This document shows positions 42,253-51,888 of a stretch of 64,000 nt of DNA, in pieces (position 1 is the stretch's first letter; each line of letters begins with the position of its first letter). The notes beneath the pieces are model-generated. The model did no database searches. It was not told where the DNA came from and saw only the letters and a program-made list of their open reading frames with translations. Made by a program: the position numbers and the translations under genes. This DNA comes from Microbacterium sp. Leaf159 (GTDB lineage Bacteria; Actinomycetota; Actinomycetes; Actinomycetales; Microbacteriaceae), in the NCBI RefSeq assembly GCF_001423615.1, contig NZ_LMOU01000001.1, forward strand, positions 2,589,525-2,653,524, in the 5' to 3' direction.

Positions 42253-43229
42253 CCCTCGAGACGATGCCCCTCAGCAAGGCTCTCAATTCTGGTCTGCGCC
42301 GGGCGATGGAGGACGACTCGAAGGTCCTGCTCATGGGCGAGGACATCGGCAAGCTCGGAGGTGTCTTCCGCGTCACCGAGCACCTGCAGCGCGACTTCGG
42401 TGACAAGCGCGTGCTCGACACGCCCCTCGCCGAGTCGGGCATCGTGGGTACCGCGATCGGGCTCGCGATGGCAGGGTTCCGTCCCGTGATCGAGATCCAG
42501 TTCGACGGGTTCGTGTTCCCGGCGTTCGACCAGATCACGACGCAGCTCGCCAAGCTCACCAACCGGCACGAGGGCAAGCTGAGCCTGCCGATCGTGATCC
42601 GCATCCCGTACGGCGGGCACATCGGCGCCGTCGAGCACCACCAGGAGAGCCCCGAGGCGTACTTCGCGCACACCCCGGGTCTGCGGGTGGTCTCGCCGTC
42701 GACGCCCAACGACGCCTACTGGATGATCCAGGAGGCCATCGCGTCGAACGACCCCGTGATCTTCATGGAGCCGAAGAGCCGCTACTGGCAGAAGGGCGAG
42801 GTCGAGCTCGACGGCTCCGCCGCTCCGCTGCACTCGTCGCGCGTCGTGCGCACGGGCTCCGACGTCACCCTCGTCGGGCACGGCGCCATGGTCACGACGC
42901 TGCTGCAGGCCGCGGCGCTCGCCGAGTCCGAGGGCACCAGCTGCGAGGTCGTCGACGTGCGCTCGCTGTCGCCCATCGACTACGAGCCCATCCTGAACTC
43001 GGTGCGAAAGACCGGACGCATGGTCTATGCGCAGGAGGCGCAGGGCTTCACGAGCATCGGCAGCGAGGTGGCGGCGACCGTCATGGAGCGCGCCTTCTAC
43101 GCCCTCGAAGCCCCCGTGCTGCGCGTCTCGGGCTACGACACCCCCTTCCCGCCCGCGAAGCTCGAGGGCACCTACCTCCCGGATGCCGACCGCATCCTCG
43201 AGGCCGTCGACCGTTCGCTGGCCTACTGA
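42249..43229 (+). CDS. 2-oxoacid dehydrogenase E1 beta subunit
   Basis: Beta subunit, 326 aa, completing the alpha2beta2 decarboxylase. Family features are [53 protein letters not shown], the catalytic-His region [20 protein letters not shown] split across residues 120-140, and the C-terminal VSGYDTPFP. The start is GTG 42249, overlapping the alpha stop as GTGA, so subunits are made in equal amounts. Confidence 0.93.
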   Translation: MTLETMPLSKALNSGLRRAMEDDSKVLLMGEDIGKLGGVFRVTEHLQRDFGDKRVLDTPLAESGIVGTAIGLAMAGFRPVIEIQFDGFVFPAFDQITTQLAKLTNRHEGKLSLPIVIRIPYGGHIGAVEHHQESPEAYFAHTPGLRVVSPSTPNDAYWMIQEAIASNDPVIFMEPKSRYWQKGEVELDGSAAPLHSSRVVRTGSDVTLVGHGAMVTTLLQAAALAESEGTSCEVVDVRSLSPIDYEPILNSVRKTGRMVYAQEAQGFTSIGSEVAATVMERAFYALEAPVLRVSGYDTPFPPAKLEGTYLPDADRILEAVDRSLAY

Positions 43230-43254
43230 CCTCGCCGTTCCGAAAGGACCGCAC

Positions 43255-44610
43255 ATGAGCACGCAGAACTTCAACCTCCCCGACGTGGGCGAGGGACTGA
43301 CCGAGGCCGAGATCGTGGCGTGGAAGGTCGCGCCCGGTGACACCGTCGCCATCAACGACGTCATCTGCGAGATCGAGACGGCCAAGTCGCTCGTCGAGCT
43401 GCCCTCGCCGCACGCCGGCGTCGTCGGTGAGCTGCTCGCCGCCGAGGGTGCGACTGTGGAGGTCGGATCCCCGATCATCACGTTCGTGACGGATGCTCGC
43501 GACGATGCCGGTCCCGGCAAGATCGCGACCGCCGAGGCACCCGCGCCCGAAGAGGGCGGCGGCTCGGTGCTCGTCGGCTACGGCACCGGCGGAGGGGCCA
43601 CATCCCGTCGCAAGCGCCCGGCAGAGCGCCCGGTGCGCTCGTCGGTCGGCGTGATCGCAAAGCCCCCGATCCGCAAGCTCGCCCGCGACCTGGGTGTCGA
43701 CCTGACGACCGTCACGCCGACCGGCGCAGACGGCGAGGTCACCCGCGACGACGTCGTGACCCATGCCTCGCAGGCGAGTGTCTTCCGCAACATCGAGACG
43801 CCCGAATGGGGAGCCGTGCGCGAGGAGACCGTGCCCGCGCCGCAGAGCACCCCGGCGGGCCTCGCCCGTGGAGTGACGGCAGCGCGGGCATCCGCCCCGG
43901 TGTCCGACGACCGCACCGAGTCGATCCCGGTCAAGGGTGTGCGCAAGGCCACGTCGTCGGCGATGGTGCAGAGCGCCTACTCCGCCCCGCACGTCACCGT
44001 GTGGAAGGAGATCGACGCGAGCCGCACGATGGAGCTCGTGAAGCGGCTCAAGGCATCGCCCGACTACGCCGACATCCGCGTCTCGCCGCTGCTGATCATG
44101 GCTCGCGCCGTGATCTGGGCCGCCCGTCGCACGCCGATGGTCAACGCCGCGTGGATCGAGACCGAGGGCGGCGCCGAGATCTCGGTGCGTCACTACGTGA
44201 ACCTCGGCATCGCCGCAGCAACGCCCCGCGGCCTGCTCGTGCCGAACATCAAGGACGCGCAGGACCTCAGCATGAAGGACCTCGCCCGCGCCCTGAACCG
44301 CCTCACCCTCACCGCCCGCGAGGGCAAGACGAGCCCCGCCGACCAGCAGGGCGGCACGATCACGATCACGAACATCGGTGTGTTCGGGATGGATGCCGGC
44401 ACGCCGATCATCAACCCCGGCGAGGCCGGAATCGTGGCCATGGGCACGATCAGCCAGAAGCCGTGGGTCGTCGACGGCGAGGTGCGCCCTCGCTGGGTCA
44501 CCACGGTCGCGGGTTCGTTCGACCACCGCGTGATCGACGGCGACGGCATGAGTCGCTTCATCGCCGACGTGGCATCCGTGCTCGAGGAGCCTGCGCTGCT
44601 CGTCGAGTGA
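43255..44610 (+). CDS. dihydrolipoamide acyltransferase E2
   Basis: E2 core enzyme, 451 aa. Domains in order: one lipoyl domain (1-78, lipoylated Lys44 in IETAKSLVE), a flexible linker, a peripheral-subunit-binding domain (about 135-170, [12 protein letters not shown]), a second Ala/Pro linker, and the catalytic CoA-transferase domain (from about 215) with [11 protein letters not shown] holding the catalytic His. It takes the acyl group from E1 and gives it to CoA. No E3 (lipoamide dehydrogenase) is encoded here, so a shared one must exist elsewhere. GAAAGGA precedes the ATG. Confidence 0.94.
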   Translation: MSTQNFNLPDVGEGLTEAEIVAWKVAPGDTVAINDVICEIETAKSLVELPSPHAGVVGELLAAEGATVEVGSPIITFVTDARDDAGPGKIATAEAPAPEEGGGSVLVGYGTGGGATSRRKRPAERPVRSSVGVIAKPPIRKLARDLGVDLTTVTPTGADGEVTRDDVVTHASQASVFRNIETPEWGAVREETVPAPQSTPAGLARGVTAARASAPVSDDRTESIPVKGVRKATSSAMVQSAYSAPHVTVWKEIDASRTMELVKRLKASPDYADIRVSPLLIMARAVIWAARRTPMVNAAWIETEGGAEISVRHYVNLGIAAATPRGLLVPNIKDAQDLSMKDLARALNRLTLTAREGKTSPADQQGGTITITNIGVFGMDAGTPIINPGEAGIVAMGTISQKPWVVDGEVRPRWVTTVAGSFDHRVIDGDGMSRFIADVASVLEEPALLVE

Positions 44611-44682
44611 GGCGGACAGCGCGGGGATACAGTGGCAGCAGAACCGCGATGACCGGCCCCCAGTAGAACGGACTCCCAGCGG

Positions 44683-45597
44683 ATGAAGATCGAACCGACT
44701 GCCATCACCCTCGGAACCTCGGGCCTCGGCCGGCACTCGGAGCCGGGATCCGCCGAGGAGAGAGCTGCCGTCGAGGTCGCCATCGACCTGCTCACGAGCC
44801 GACACGGGTTCGTGGACACCTCGAACAACTACGCGGCCGGTCGCTCCGAGGTCGTCCTCGGCATCGCGCTGCGTGAGCTGGGGCTGGACGGTTCGCGGGT
44901 CATCTCGAAGGTGGATCAGGACCCGGAGACCGGGGTCTTCGACCGCGACCGCGTCCTTCGCTCGTTCGACGAGACGACCGCCCGCCTCGGGGTCGACCGG
45001 CTTCCGCTGTTGCACCTGCACGATCCGTACTCGGTGTCGTTCGAGGACACGATCTCGATCGGTGGCGCGGTGCAGGGACTCATCGAACTCCGCAGCGCCG
45101 GCGTGGTGGACGCGATCGGTGTGGCGGCGGCTCCCGTCCCGCTGATGGCGAAATACGTCGAGACGGGTGTGTTCGACGCCGTGCTGATCCACAACCGATT
45201 CACGCTCGTCGATCACTCGGCTGAAACTGTGTTCGCCGACGCCAAGGCGCGCGGCATGGCCGTGTTCAACGCGGCACCGTTCGGTTCGGGATTGCTCGTC
45301 AAGGGCCCGCATTCCGGCGCGCAGTACGCCTATCGGCCCGCGGGCGAGGAGCTGCTGGAGTGGACTGAGCGGTTGCAGCGCGTGTGCGCGGAGCACGGAA
45401 CGTCGATGGCTGCCGCAGCGCTGCATTACTCGCTGCGGTCCCCGCTGGTCAACTCCACTGTCGTCGGGGTGTCGACACCGCATCGTCGGGAGCAGCTCGA
45501 CGAGCTGGTGCAGACGGAGGTCCCGGAGGGGCTGTGGGACGCCATCGAGAGCCTGGGCGCGGCGCCCTCGCCGGTGGACGACAGCGACTACGCCTGA
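44683..45597 (+). CDS. aldo/keto reductase family protein
   Basis: AKR-superfamily protein, 304 aa, most like D-threo-aldose/L-fucose dehydrogenase-type members. TLGTSGLGRHSE, FVDTSNNYAAGRSEVVLG (Asp and Tyr at the active site), VISKVDQDPETG (Lys) and LLHLHDPYSVSFED (His) are present; the cofactor loop is weaker (VVGVSTPHRREQL). It probably oxidises a sugar. No good ribosome site is seen. Its last 10 bases overlap the converging EamA gene. Confidence 0.88.
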   Translation: MKIEPTAITLGTSGLGRHSEPGSAEERAAVEVAIDLLTSRHGFVDTSNNYAAGRSEVVLGIALRELGLDGSRVISKVDQDPETGVFDRDRVLRSFDETTARLGVDRLPLLHLHDPYSVSFEDTISIGGAVQGLIELRSAGVVDAIGVAAAPVPLMAKYVETGVFDAVLIHNRFTLVDHSAETVFADAKARGMAVFNAAPFGSGLLVKGPHSGAQYAYRPAGEELLEWTERLQRVCAEHGTSMAAAALHYSLRSPLVNSTVVGVSTPHRREQLDELVQTEVPEGLWDAIESLGAAPSPVDDSDYA

Positions 45598-46529
45598 ACG
45601 CTGTCGCTGTTCAGCACCTCGACAGCCGGCCCGAGCGTGCGGTGCCGGTGACGGCGCTCGATCGCCTGCCCCGCGTATGACGCTGCGACGATGAGCGCGG
45701 CGCCGAGCAGACCGACGGCCCCGACGCTCTCCCCGGCGAGCAGGAGTCCGACCAGGAGCGCCCAGACGGGCTCTGTGCCCATGAGGATGCTGGCGCGCGT
45801 CGCAGAGGTGCGCCGCACCGCCCAGAGCTGAACGACGAACGCGAACACCGAGCACATCAGGCCGAGGAAGAGGACGTTCGCCCACCCTGATCCGTCGAGT
45901 CGCGCGACCGCCGCGGGCAGCTCCGCTCCTGCGACCAGTGAGGCCGTCCCTGCGCAGACGACGAGCTGCACCAGGACGACCGCGAGCGTGCTGTCTCGGC
46001 GACCGCGGGTGAGCCGGGCGCTCGCGGTCACGTGCAGCGCGCGCACGACCGCCGCTGCGATCACGAGGGCGTCGCCTGCCGTCGGCATCCGCAGTCCGCC
46101 GTCCGACACGAGAAGGGCGACCCCCACCACGGCAGCGACCGTGGCGACGAAGTACGCGCGCGGAAGCCACGACCGCGCCGCGAGACTCTCGAGCACGGGG
46201 GTGAGGATGAGCGCGAGGCTGATGAGCAGACCGGCATTGGTTGCCGACGTGAGGTGGACGCCCCAGGTCTCGAGTCCGATGATGGCTGCCTGGGAGAAGC
46301 CGAGGACGACGGCGACGGCGAGGCCGCGGCCACGCGGCATCCGCTCCTTGCGTACCGCGCAGATCGCCCCGAGAGCGACCGCTGCGACGAGGAACCGCAG
46401 TGCGACGGCCGAGGCGACGCCGGTCTCGAGGGCCAGGCTCTTGGCGGCCACGAAGCTCGCGCCCCACACCGCCGCCACGGCGACGAGCAGAACGTCGACG
46501 AGCAGATCGCGAGGGGGATGACGAGGCAT
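45588..46529 (-). CDS. EamA-family (DMT) transporter
   Basis: Drug/metabolite transporter, 313 aa, ten helices: AVWGASFVAAKSLALETG in the first EamA repeat and SILMGTEPVWALLVGLLLAGE in the second. It exports a metabolite or amino acid of unknown identity. The ATG at 46529 is chosen because the basic MPRHPPRD lead and the first helix start there. It diverges from a LysR regulator, its probable controller. Confidence 0.9.
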   Translation of the reverse strand: MPRHPPRDLLVDVLLVAVAAVWGASFVAAKSLALETGVASAVALRFLVAAVALGAICAVRKERMPRGRGLAVAVVLGFSQAAIIGLETWGVHLTSATNAGLLISLALILTPVLESLAARSWLPRAYFVATVAAVVGVALLVSDGGLRMPTAGDALVIAAAVVRALHVTASARLTRGRRDSTLAVVLVQLVVCAGTASLVAGAELPAAVARLDGSGWANVLFLGLMCSVFAFVVQLWAVRRTSATRASILMGTEPVWALLVGLLLAGESVGAVGLLGAALIVAASYAGQAIERRHRHRTLGPAVEVLNSDSVQA

Positions 46530-46573
46530 GTACTCACTCTGGCGATCCAAACCATGAAGACCAAGGGGCATCT

Positions 46574-46592
46574 TCTTACAGTTCCCGTAAGG
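46574..46592. promoter_or_regulatory. LysR-type binding site
   Basis: CTTAC and GTAAG separated by seven bases (46575-46579 and 46587-46591), a dyad with T-N11-A character in the 71-base region between the LysR gene and its divergent target. It overlaps the regulator's putative -10, fitting autorepression. Confidence 0.65.
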
Positions 46593-46593
46593 T
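46588..46593 (+). promoter_or_regulatory. putative -10 of LysR-type gene
   Basis: TAAGGT seven bases before the ATG at 46601; leaderless geometry. Confidence 0.4.
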
Positions 46594-46600
46594 TGCCCTT

Positions 46601-47527
46601 ATGGATCCGACTCACCTTCGACTGCTCCGGGAGCTTCGCGACCGAGGCAGCGTCACGGCCGTCGCGGCCGCTCTCGGAATCTCGGCGTCGGCGGTCTCGC
46701 AGCAGCTCGCGACTCTGCAGTCGGCGGTCGCCCTGCCGCTCACGGTGCGCCGGGGGCGAGTCCTGATCCTGACCGCGGCGGGCGAGGCGCTGGCTGCGGC
46801 GAGCACTCGTGTCGATGAGGCGCTGACTGCGGCACGCGACTCGATCGGGGCGCTCCTCGAAGCCGGCGACCGGCCGGTGCGGGTGTCGTCGTTCAACAGT
46901 GCGGGCCTCGCCCTGTTCAGACCGCTCCTGAGGGAACTCGACGGGAGTCCTGCCGTCCGCCTCGCGGATGCCGACGTCCCGCACCGGGACTTTCCCGGGC
47001 TCACCGCCGACCACGATCTCGTCATCGCCCATCGGCTCGCGCACGACGCCCCCTGGCCCGCTGATCGGGTCGTCGCGGTCCCGCTCGTCGAGGAGCCGCT
47101 CGACATCGCTCTCCCCGCAGGGCACCGTCTCGCCGGCCGAGCGGGCATCGCCCTCGCCGACCTCCGCGACGAGGAATGGGTGTCGGTGCATGAGGGCTTC
47201 CCTCTCGCGGGTGTGCTCGACCATCTCGCGGCGCTGTCAGGGGCGCCGCTGCGGATCGCGCATCGCATCAACGAGTTCTCGGTGACTGCCGAGGTCGTGC
47301 GCGCCGGGGCGGCGATCGCCGTCATGCCTCGCGCCACCGCCACGCCTCTCGCTGTGGACGGCCTCGTTCTCAGGCCGCTGTCCGATGTCGATCTTGTCCG
47401 CCACGTCGACGTGCTCGCTCGACCGGATGCCCTGGCCTACACGGCGGTCAGGCGTGTGGTCCGAGCCCTGCAGGACGTCGCCGCGCGCGTGCAGCACGAC
47501 TCGTTCAGCTCACCTCATCGAGGCTGA
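46601..47527 (+). CDS. LysR-family regulator (ArgP-like)
   Basis: LysR regulator, 308 aa. Residues 1-60 form the helix-turn-helix (LRLLRELRDRGSVTAVAAALGISASAVSQQL split by its turn near residue 26), with an effector domain from about residue 90. It faces a divergent EamA exporter with a dyad between them, the classic LysR plan. The effector is unknown. Confidence 0.92.
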   Translation: MDPTHLRLLRELRDRGSVTAVAAALGISASAVSQQLATLQSAVALPLTVRRGRVLILTAAGEALAAASTRVDEALTAARDSIGALLEAGDRPVRVSSFNSAGLALFRPLLRELDGSPAVRLADADVPHRDFPGLTADHDLVIAHRLAHDAPWPADRVVAVPLVEEPLDIALPAGHRLAGRAGIALADLRDEEWVSVHEGFPLAGVLDHLAALSGAPLRIAHRINEFSVTAEVVRAGAAIAVMPRATATPLAVDGLVLRPLSDVDLVRHVDVLARPDALAYTAVRRVVRALQDVAARVQHDSFSSPHRG

Positions 47528-47551
47528 CGCCGCTCCGCGAGGGGCGACCGG

Positions 47552-48091
47552 CTATGCCTGACGAAGCTCCGCAAGGGTCGTCAGCTGTGCGGTGGCGGGC
47601 TCCCAGTGCCGCACGCTGCGCGCGTGGGCGTGGATGCCGCCGCCGATGAGATCCAGCGCCTGCGCGAGGTCGGCGACGCGCAACCGGCGGGCGAGGGCGA
47701 CGTGCGGCATCCACTCGTCCGGCGCGGTGTGCGGAGCATCGTCCCCCGGCCCGACGGCGGCGAGGATCGTCTCGCGGAGGCCCATCAGCTCCATACCGGG
47801 AACGATGCTCCGCGCCAGTACGCGGCGATCCCCGGAGCCGAAGAGCAGGGGAGCGCCCAGGGTGATCGGGAACGAACGGATGCCGGCGAGGCCATCCGGG
47901 TCCGGCGGCGACAGGTCGACGCGTGCGACCAGCGTGATGTGAGGGCGGTTGCTCGCCGACGTGTGCCCCGCGAGGCTCGACAGGCCACGTGCGGCGAGAG
48001 CATTCCACTCGGCCCGGATCGCGGCTTCTGCCTCTGCGTCGAGGAGCAGCTCGATCGAGGAGGGGGAACGCTGCGGATCTGGTTCTCGCAC
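47552..48091 (-). CDS. 2H phosphoesterase (2'-5' RNA ligase family)
   Basis: A protein of 179 aa with the two-histidine phosphoesterase fold. Motif 1 is RPHITLVAR (HxTx, intact) near residue 49; motif 2 is MPHVALARRL near residue 130, where the usual Thr/Ser is Ala. Members act on 2',5' or cyclic phosphodiesters of RNA or nucleotides. GTG start, with CATAAT six bases upstream. It converges on the LysR gene. Confidence 0.82.
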   Translation of the reverse strand: MREPDPQRSPSSIELLLDAEAEAAIRAEWNALAARGLSSLAGHTSASNRPHITLVARVDLSPPDPDGLAGIRSFPITLGAPLLFGSGDRRVLARSIVPGMELMGLRETILAAVGPGDDAPHTAPDEWMPHVALARRLRVADLAQALDLIGGGIHAHARSVRHWEPATAQLTTLAELRQA

Positions 48092-48242
48092 GGGTCGATT
48101 ATGTCGCGGTCCGCGCCCGGCATCCGCGCGGAAACCGCAGACCGTTCCTGTGCGCCGCGGCGATTCGGCCCTCGACTCGCCGCGGCGCGGCGCGATGCTC
48201 TCCGTTTTCCGAGGAGGAACGGTCGAGACGTCGGCCAGCCCT

Positions 48243-49463
48243 TCAGCTCACCGCGCTGAGGCGCCGTTCCGCCAGGAGCGGCACTGCCACCTCGCGGGCG
48301 GCACGGCGTGCCGTCGCGACGGCACCGATCGACACGACTTCTGCGCCGAGCGTCGAGGCGAGGATCTCGGGCGCAGGCAGATGCAGCTGGGTCGGCAGCA
48401 CCTCGCGTGCGGCCGTGAGCACGGGGGCGATGCTCTCGGCGACCCCGCCGCAGACGATCACACGCGCCGGGTCGTACATGCTGCCCAGCACTCCGACGAC
48501 GCGGGCGAGCGTCGCGCCGACGCGTGAGGTCGCGAGCAGCGCGTCGGCATCACCGGCGGATGCCGCGGTCAACACGATCCGCGGATCGATGCGATCCTCA
48601 CCTGCGAGCCGCCCGATCGCGGATTCCGACGAGATCTCGCCGCTCTCGACGCCTGCGCGTACCTGGTCCTGCAGTGCATAGCGCAGCCCGAATGCAGAGC
48701 CGACTCCGACGATGTGGTCGAACACGACACCCTCGCCGACGCCGCCGTGCGCGCCGTGCAGCACATGGCCGTCGACGACGACCCCGCCGCCGAAGCGTTC
48801 GCTCGCGAGCAGGGCGACGTAGTCACGGCATCCGACGGCCGCTCCTGCCGAGCCCTCGGCGATCGCGGCCAGTTGCGCGTCGTTCTTGATCTCGACGACG
48901 GGAGCCCAGTCGGCCAGCGCCTCGGCGAGACCCGGGTTGGTGCGCTCCCAGAAGCCGTCGGGGTGCGGCGGCGAGATGCCGGCCCTGTTGACGGGAGCGG
49001 CCACTCCCACGCAGATCGCGAGGATCTCGGTGCGCTCGACGTCTGCCTCGTCGAGTGCGAGCTGCATCTGTCCGAGGATCGTCGCGCGTCGCGCACGCGC
49101 CGATTGGCCCGAGTCGAGGTCGGTGCGGTGGTGCACGAGGGTGCGCTCGAGCGGGTCCGAGATCGTGACGGCGAGGTGGGTGTCTCCGGCATCCACGCCG
49201 ACGACGACGCCGAGATCGGATGCCAGCACGAAGCGCCTCGCGGGGCGCCCCGCGCGGTAGCTTCCGGCCACCCGGGCGTTGGGGAGTTCCTGCAGCACCG
49301 CGGCGCTGACGAGGGTGTCGATCGCGTCGATCGCGGTCGAACGGGTCAGCGTCGTGGTCGCCATCGCCTCGGTCGCGGTGAACTCGCCGGCGGCCCATGC
49401 GAAGTCGAGGATGGCGCCGACGCTGGCTCGTCCGGTGCCCAGACCTGCGGATACTTCGGTCAT
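48243..49463 (-). CDS. ROK-family transcriptional regulator
   Basis: NagC/XylR-like ROK regulator, 406 aa: an N-terminal winged helix (about residues 15-75, FTATEAMATTTLTRSTAIDAID) and a C-terminal ROK sugar-binding fold (VVVGVDAGDTHLAVTISDP, then ICVGVAAPVN). The Cys-rich zinc motif usual in ROK proteins near the His region is absent; the sequence there reads GAHGGVGEGVVFDHI. It diverges from a sugar ABC operon with an alpha-glucosidase and is its likely repressor. Confidence 0.92.
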   Translation of the reverse strand: MTEVSAGLGTGRASVGAILDFAWAAGEFTATEAMATTTLTRSTAIDAIDTLVSAAVLQELPNARVAGSYRAGRPARRFVLASDLGVVVGVDAGDTHLAVTISDPLERTLVHHRTDLDSGQSARARRATILGQMQLALDEADVERTEILAICVGVAAPVNRAGISPPHPDGFWERTNPGLAEALADWAPVVEIKNDAQLAAIAEGSAGAAVGCRDYVALLASERFGGGVVVDGHVLHGAHGGVGEGVVFDHIVGVGSAFGLRYALQDQVRAGVESGEISSESAIGRLAGEDRIDPRIVLTAASAGDADALLATSRVGATLARVVGVLGSMYDPARVIVCGGVAESIAPVLTAAREVLPTQLHLPAPEILASTLGAEVVSIGAVATARRAAREVAVPLLAERRLSAVS

Positions 49464-49476
49464 GGGTCTTGACCTC

Positions 49477-49498
49477 ACTCTCGTTCAGATGAGAGAGT
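49477..49498. promoter_or_regulatory. inverted repeat between ROK gene and sugar operon
   Basis: ACTCTC (49477-49482) and GAGAGT (49493-49498) in inverted order within the 101-base divergent region. A candidate ROK operator; an AT-richer stretch follows at about 49505-49535. Confidence 0.4.
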
Positions 49499-49564
49499 AC
49501 CGTTCATCGAAGTAAATTCGCTCACTAGATTTAGTCTGCGGATCTACAGGACGAAAGGACAACG

Positions 49565-50908
49565 GTGTCTGTGAAACCTCCACACCCGGCACGGATCGTC
49601 GCCGGTGCGGCCGCTCTCGCCCTGGTCGGGGCCGCCCTCACCGGCTGCTCGACGGCCGGCGGAACCGAGACCATCCGCTTCACGTTCAGCAAGCGGGAGG
49701 CGATCGAGTTCATGACCGAGCTCGTCGCGCAGTACAACTCCTCGCAGGACAAGGTCCGCGTCGAGATCGACACCTCGGGTGTCGACGTCGTCTCGGCCAG
49801 CTTCGTGCGGGGCAACCCGCCCGACATCATGCTCGCCAACTACAACTACGAGATCGCCCGCTTCGTGCAGCGCTGCGCGCTCACCGATCTGTCGGGCACC
49901 GACGCTGCCGCCACCATCCGCGACGACCTGCAGCCCCTCATGGAGCAGTACGGCTCGTGCGAGGGACGCACGAGTGCACTGCCCTACTCGGTGATGGGGG
50001 CCTCGGTCATCTACAACAAGGAGATCTTCGACCAGCAGGGGCTCGAGGTTCCGCAGACCTGGGACGAGCTCCTCGCCGTGTGCGACCAGCTGAAGGAGGC
50101 GGGCATCGACCCGTTCTACGCCACCTTCAAGGACGACTGGACGGTCGCGCAGGGTTGGTATGACTACACCGCGGGCGGTTCGGTCGACGTGATCGACTTC
50201 TTCGACACCCTCGCGACCGAAGGCACCGAAGTGGGACCCGACTCGGAGGTCTCGTTCGAGAACGACTTCGCAGAGCCCATGGACCGCATGATGACCCTGG
50301 TGGAGAACTACACGAACGCGGATGCCGCGAGCCGAGGCTACGGCGACGGCAACCTCGCCTTCGGCAAGGGCGAGGCCGCGATGTACCTGCAGGGGCCGTG
50401 GGCCTTCAGCGAGATCGAGAAGACCGCGCCCGACCTCGACCTCGGCACGTTCCCGCTGCCGATGACCGACGATCCCGCCGACCTCGGCGTGCGCGTCAAC
50501 ATGGACCTCGCCGCGATGATCCCCGAGGGATCGCGCCACCAGGAGGCCGCCCGCGACTTCCTGGAGTACCTGTTCCTGCCCGAGCACATCGAGGAGTACA
50601 ACGCCTCGCAGCTCGGCTTCACCCCCACGAAGGATGCTCCGGCTCCGGATGACCCGCGGGTCGAGGGCATGGTCGAGTACTACGACAACGGGCAGATCTA
50701 CCAGGGCCCCTCGGTGCTCGTGCCCCGCACCCTTCCGGTCTTCAACTACGCGCAGGCGATGGTGCTCGGCGCGTCCACCACCTCCACGTTGCGCACCATG
50801 GATGCCGACTGGGCCAGGATCGCATTCCGCGCGCCCATCCCGTCGACCCAGGACAACGCCTCCGGTGAGGACTCAGCATCCGGCGAGACAGAGGAGTCCA
50901 CGCCATGA
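49565..50908 (+). CDS. extracellular sugar-binding lipoprotein (ABC)
   Basis: Solute-binding protein of a CUT1 importer, 447 aa. The signal sequence ends in lipobox LTGC with Cys28. The mature part has RGNPPDIMLANYNY, LPYSVMGASVIYNKEIF and EAAMYLQGPWAF segments typical of alpha-glucoside/oligosaccharide-binding proteins, and a Ser/Glu-rich C-terminal tail. GTG start after GAAAGGA. First gene of a four-gene operon with two permeases and a GH13 enzyme, so an alpha-glucoside such as isomaltose or maltose is the likely ligand (inference). Confidence 0.92.
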   Translation: MSVKPPHPARIVAGAAALALVGAALTGCSTAGGTETIRFTFSKREAIEFMTELVAQYNSSQDKVRVEIDTSGVDVVSASFVRGNPPDIMLANYNYEIARFVQRCALTDLSGTDAAATIRDDLQPLMEQYGSCEGRTSALPYSVMGASVIYNKEIFDQQGLEVPQTWDELLAVCDQLKEAGIDPFYATFKDDWTVAQGWYDYTAGGSVDVIDFFDTLATEGTEVGPDSEVSFENDFAEPMDRMMTLVENYTNADAASRGYGDGNLAFGKGEAAMYLQGPWAFSEIEKTAPDLDLGTFPLPMTDDPADLGVRVNMDLAAMIPEGSRHQEAARDFLEYLFLPEHIEEYNASQLGFTPTKDAPAPDDPRVEGMVEYYDNGQIYQGPSVLVPRTLPVFNYAQAMVLGASTTSTLRTMDADWARIAFRAPIPSTQDNASGEDSASGETEESTP

Positions 50909-51888
50909 CGAACACCGCTCTGCCCGGCCCCGCGGCGACCCCCGCCGCATCGAACATCACCAAGCCGAACACTCCGACGACCGACACCACGGCGATCGTC
51001 ACGGGCGGCACCCGCAGGCTCGGTCGCCGCACCCGCAAGGTCGAGCCGATCTACTACCTGTTCCTGCTGCCGACGCTCGTGATCTTCACGCTTGCGATCA
51101 CGGTGCCCGGCGTCATGGGCATCTTCTTCAGCTTCACCGACTCGATCGGCATCGGCGAGTGGAGCTTCAACGGACTGACCAACTACATCGCCATGTTCAG
51201 CGATCCGGCCATCCTGCAGAGCTACCTGTTCACGTTCGGGTTCTCGATCGCGACCGTGATCGTCGTCAATGTGGTGGCCTTCATGCTCGCGGTCGGTTTG
51301 ACCTCCCGCATCCGCTTCAAGACCGGGCTCCGCACGATCTTCGTGATCCCGATGGTGATCTCGGGCATCATCATCGCCTACGTCTTCAACTTCCTGTTCT
51401 CCAACTCCCTCCCGGCGGCGGGCGCCGCCACCGGCATCCCATGGCTGTCGACCAGCCTGCTCGCGAATCCCGACCTCGCGTGGGTCGCGATCGTCATCGT
51501 GACCGCCTGGCAGGCCGTTCCCGGCACACTGCTCATCTACATCGCAGGTCTCCTCTCGGTGCCCGGCGCGGTCTACGAGGCGGCGAGCATCGACGGGGCG
51601 AACAAGACGCAGCAGCTGACGCGCATCACGCTGCCGCTCGTCGCGGGCTACGTGGTGATCAACGTGATCCTCGGGTTCAAGGGCTTCCTGAACGCCTACG
51701 ACATCATCGTCGGCCTCACCAACGGCGGACCCGGAACCTCCACCCGCAGCGTCGCGATGACGATCATCGCGGGCTTCAACGGCGGCGACTACGCCTACCA
51801 GATGGCCAACGCGACGATCTTCTTCATCGTCGCCGTGCTCATCTCCCTGCTGCAGCTCTCGCTGACCCGCGGAAGGAACGCACTCTGA
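50905..51888 (+). CDS. sugar ABC transporter permease (MalF-type)
   Basis: CUT1 permease, 327 aa, with a Thr/Pro-rich cytosolic N-terminus of about 45 residues and six helices. The EAA loop reads EAASIDGANKTQQL near residue 228, then TNGGPGTSTRS. ATGA overlap with the binding-protein gene and one-base overlap (TGATG) with the next permease show tight coupling. No ATPase subunit in the operon. Confidence 0.93.
   Translation: MTNTALPGPAATPAASNITKPNTPTTDTTAIVTGGTRRLGRRTRKVEPIYYLFLLPTLVIFTLAITVPGVMGIFFSFTDSIGIGEWSFNGLTNYIAMFSDPAILQSYLFTFGFSIATVIVVNVVAFMLAVGLTSRIRFKTGLRTIFVIPMVISGIIIAYVFNFLFSNSLPAAGAATGIPWLSTSLLANPDLAWVAIVIVTAWQAVPGTLLIYIAGLLSVPGAVYEAASIDGANKTQQLTRITLPLVAGYVVINVILGFKGFLNAYDIIVGLTNGGPGTSTRSVAMTIIAGFNGGDYAYQMANATIFFIVAVLISLLQLSLTRGRNAL

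Noticed and set aside
43081..46467. Very long open frame antisense to the E2, aldo/keto reductase and EamA genes
   Set aside because: High-GC codon bias opens antisense frames; the translation is Arg/Gly/His-rich low complexity and crosses three well-supported genes.
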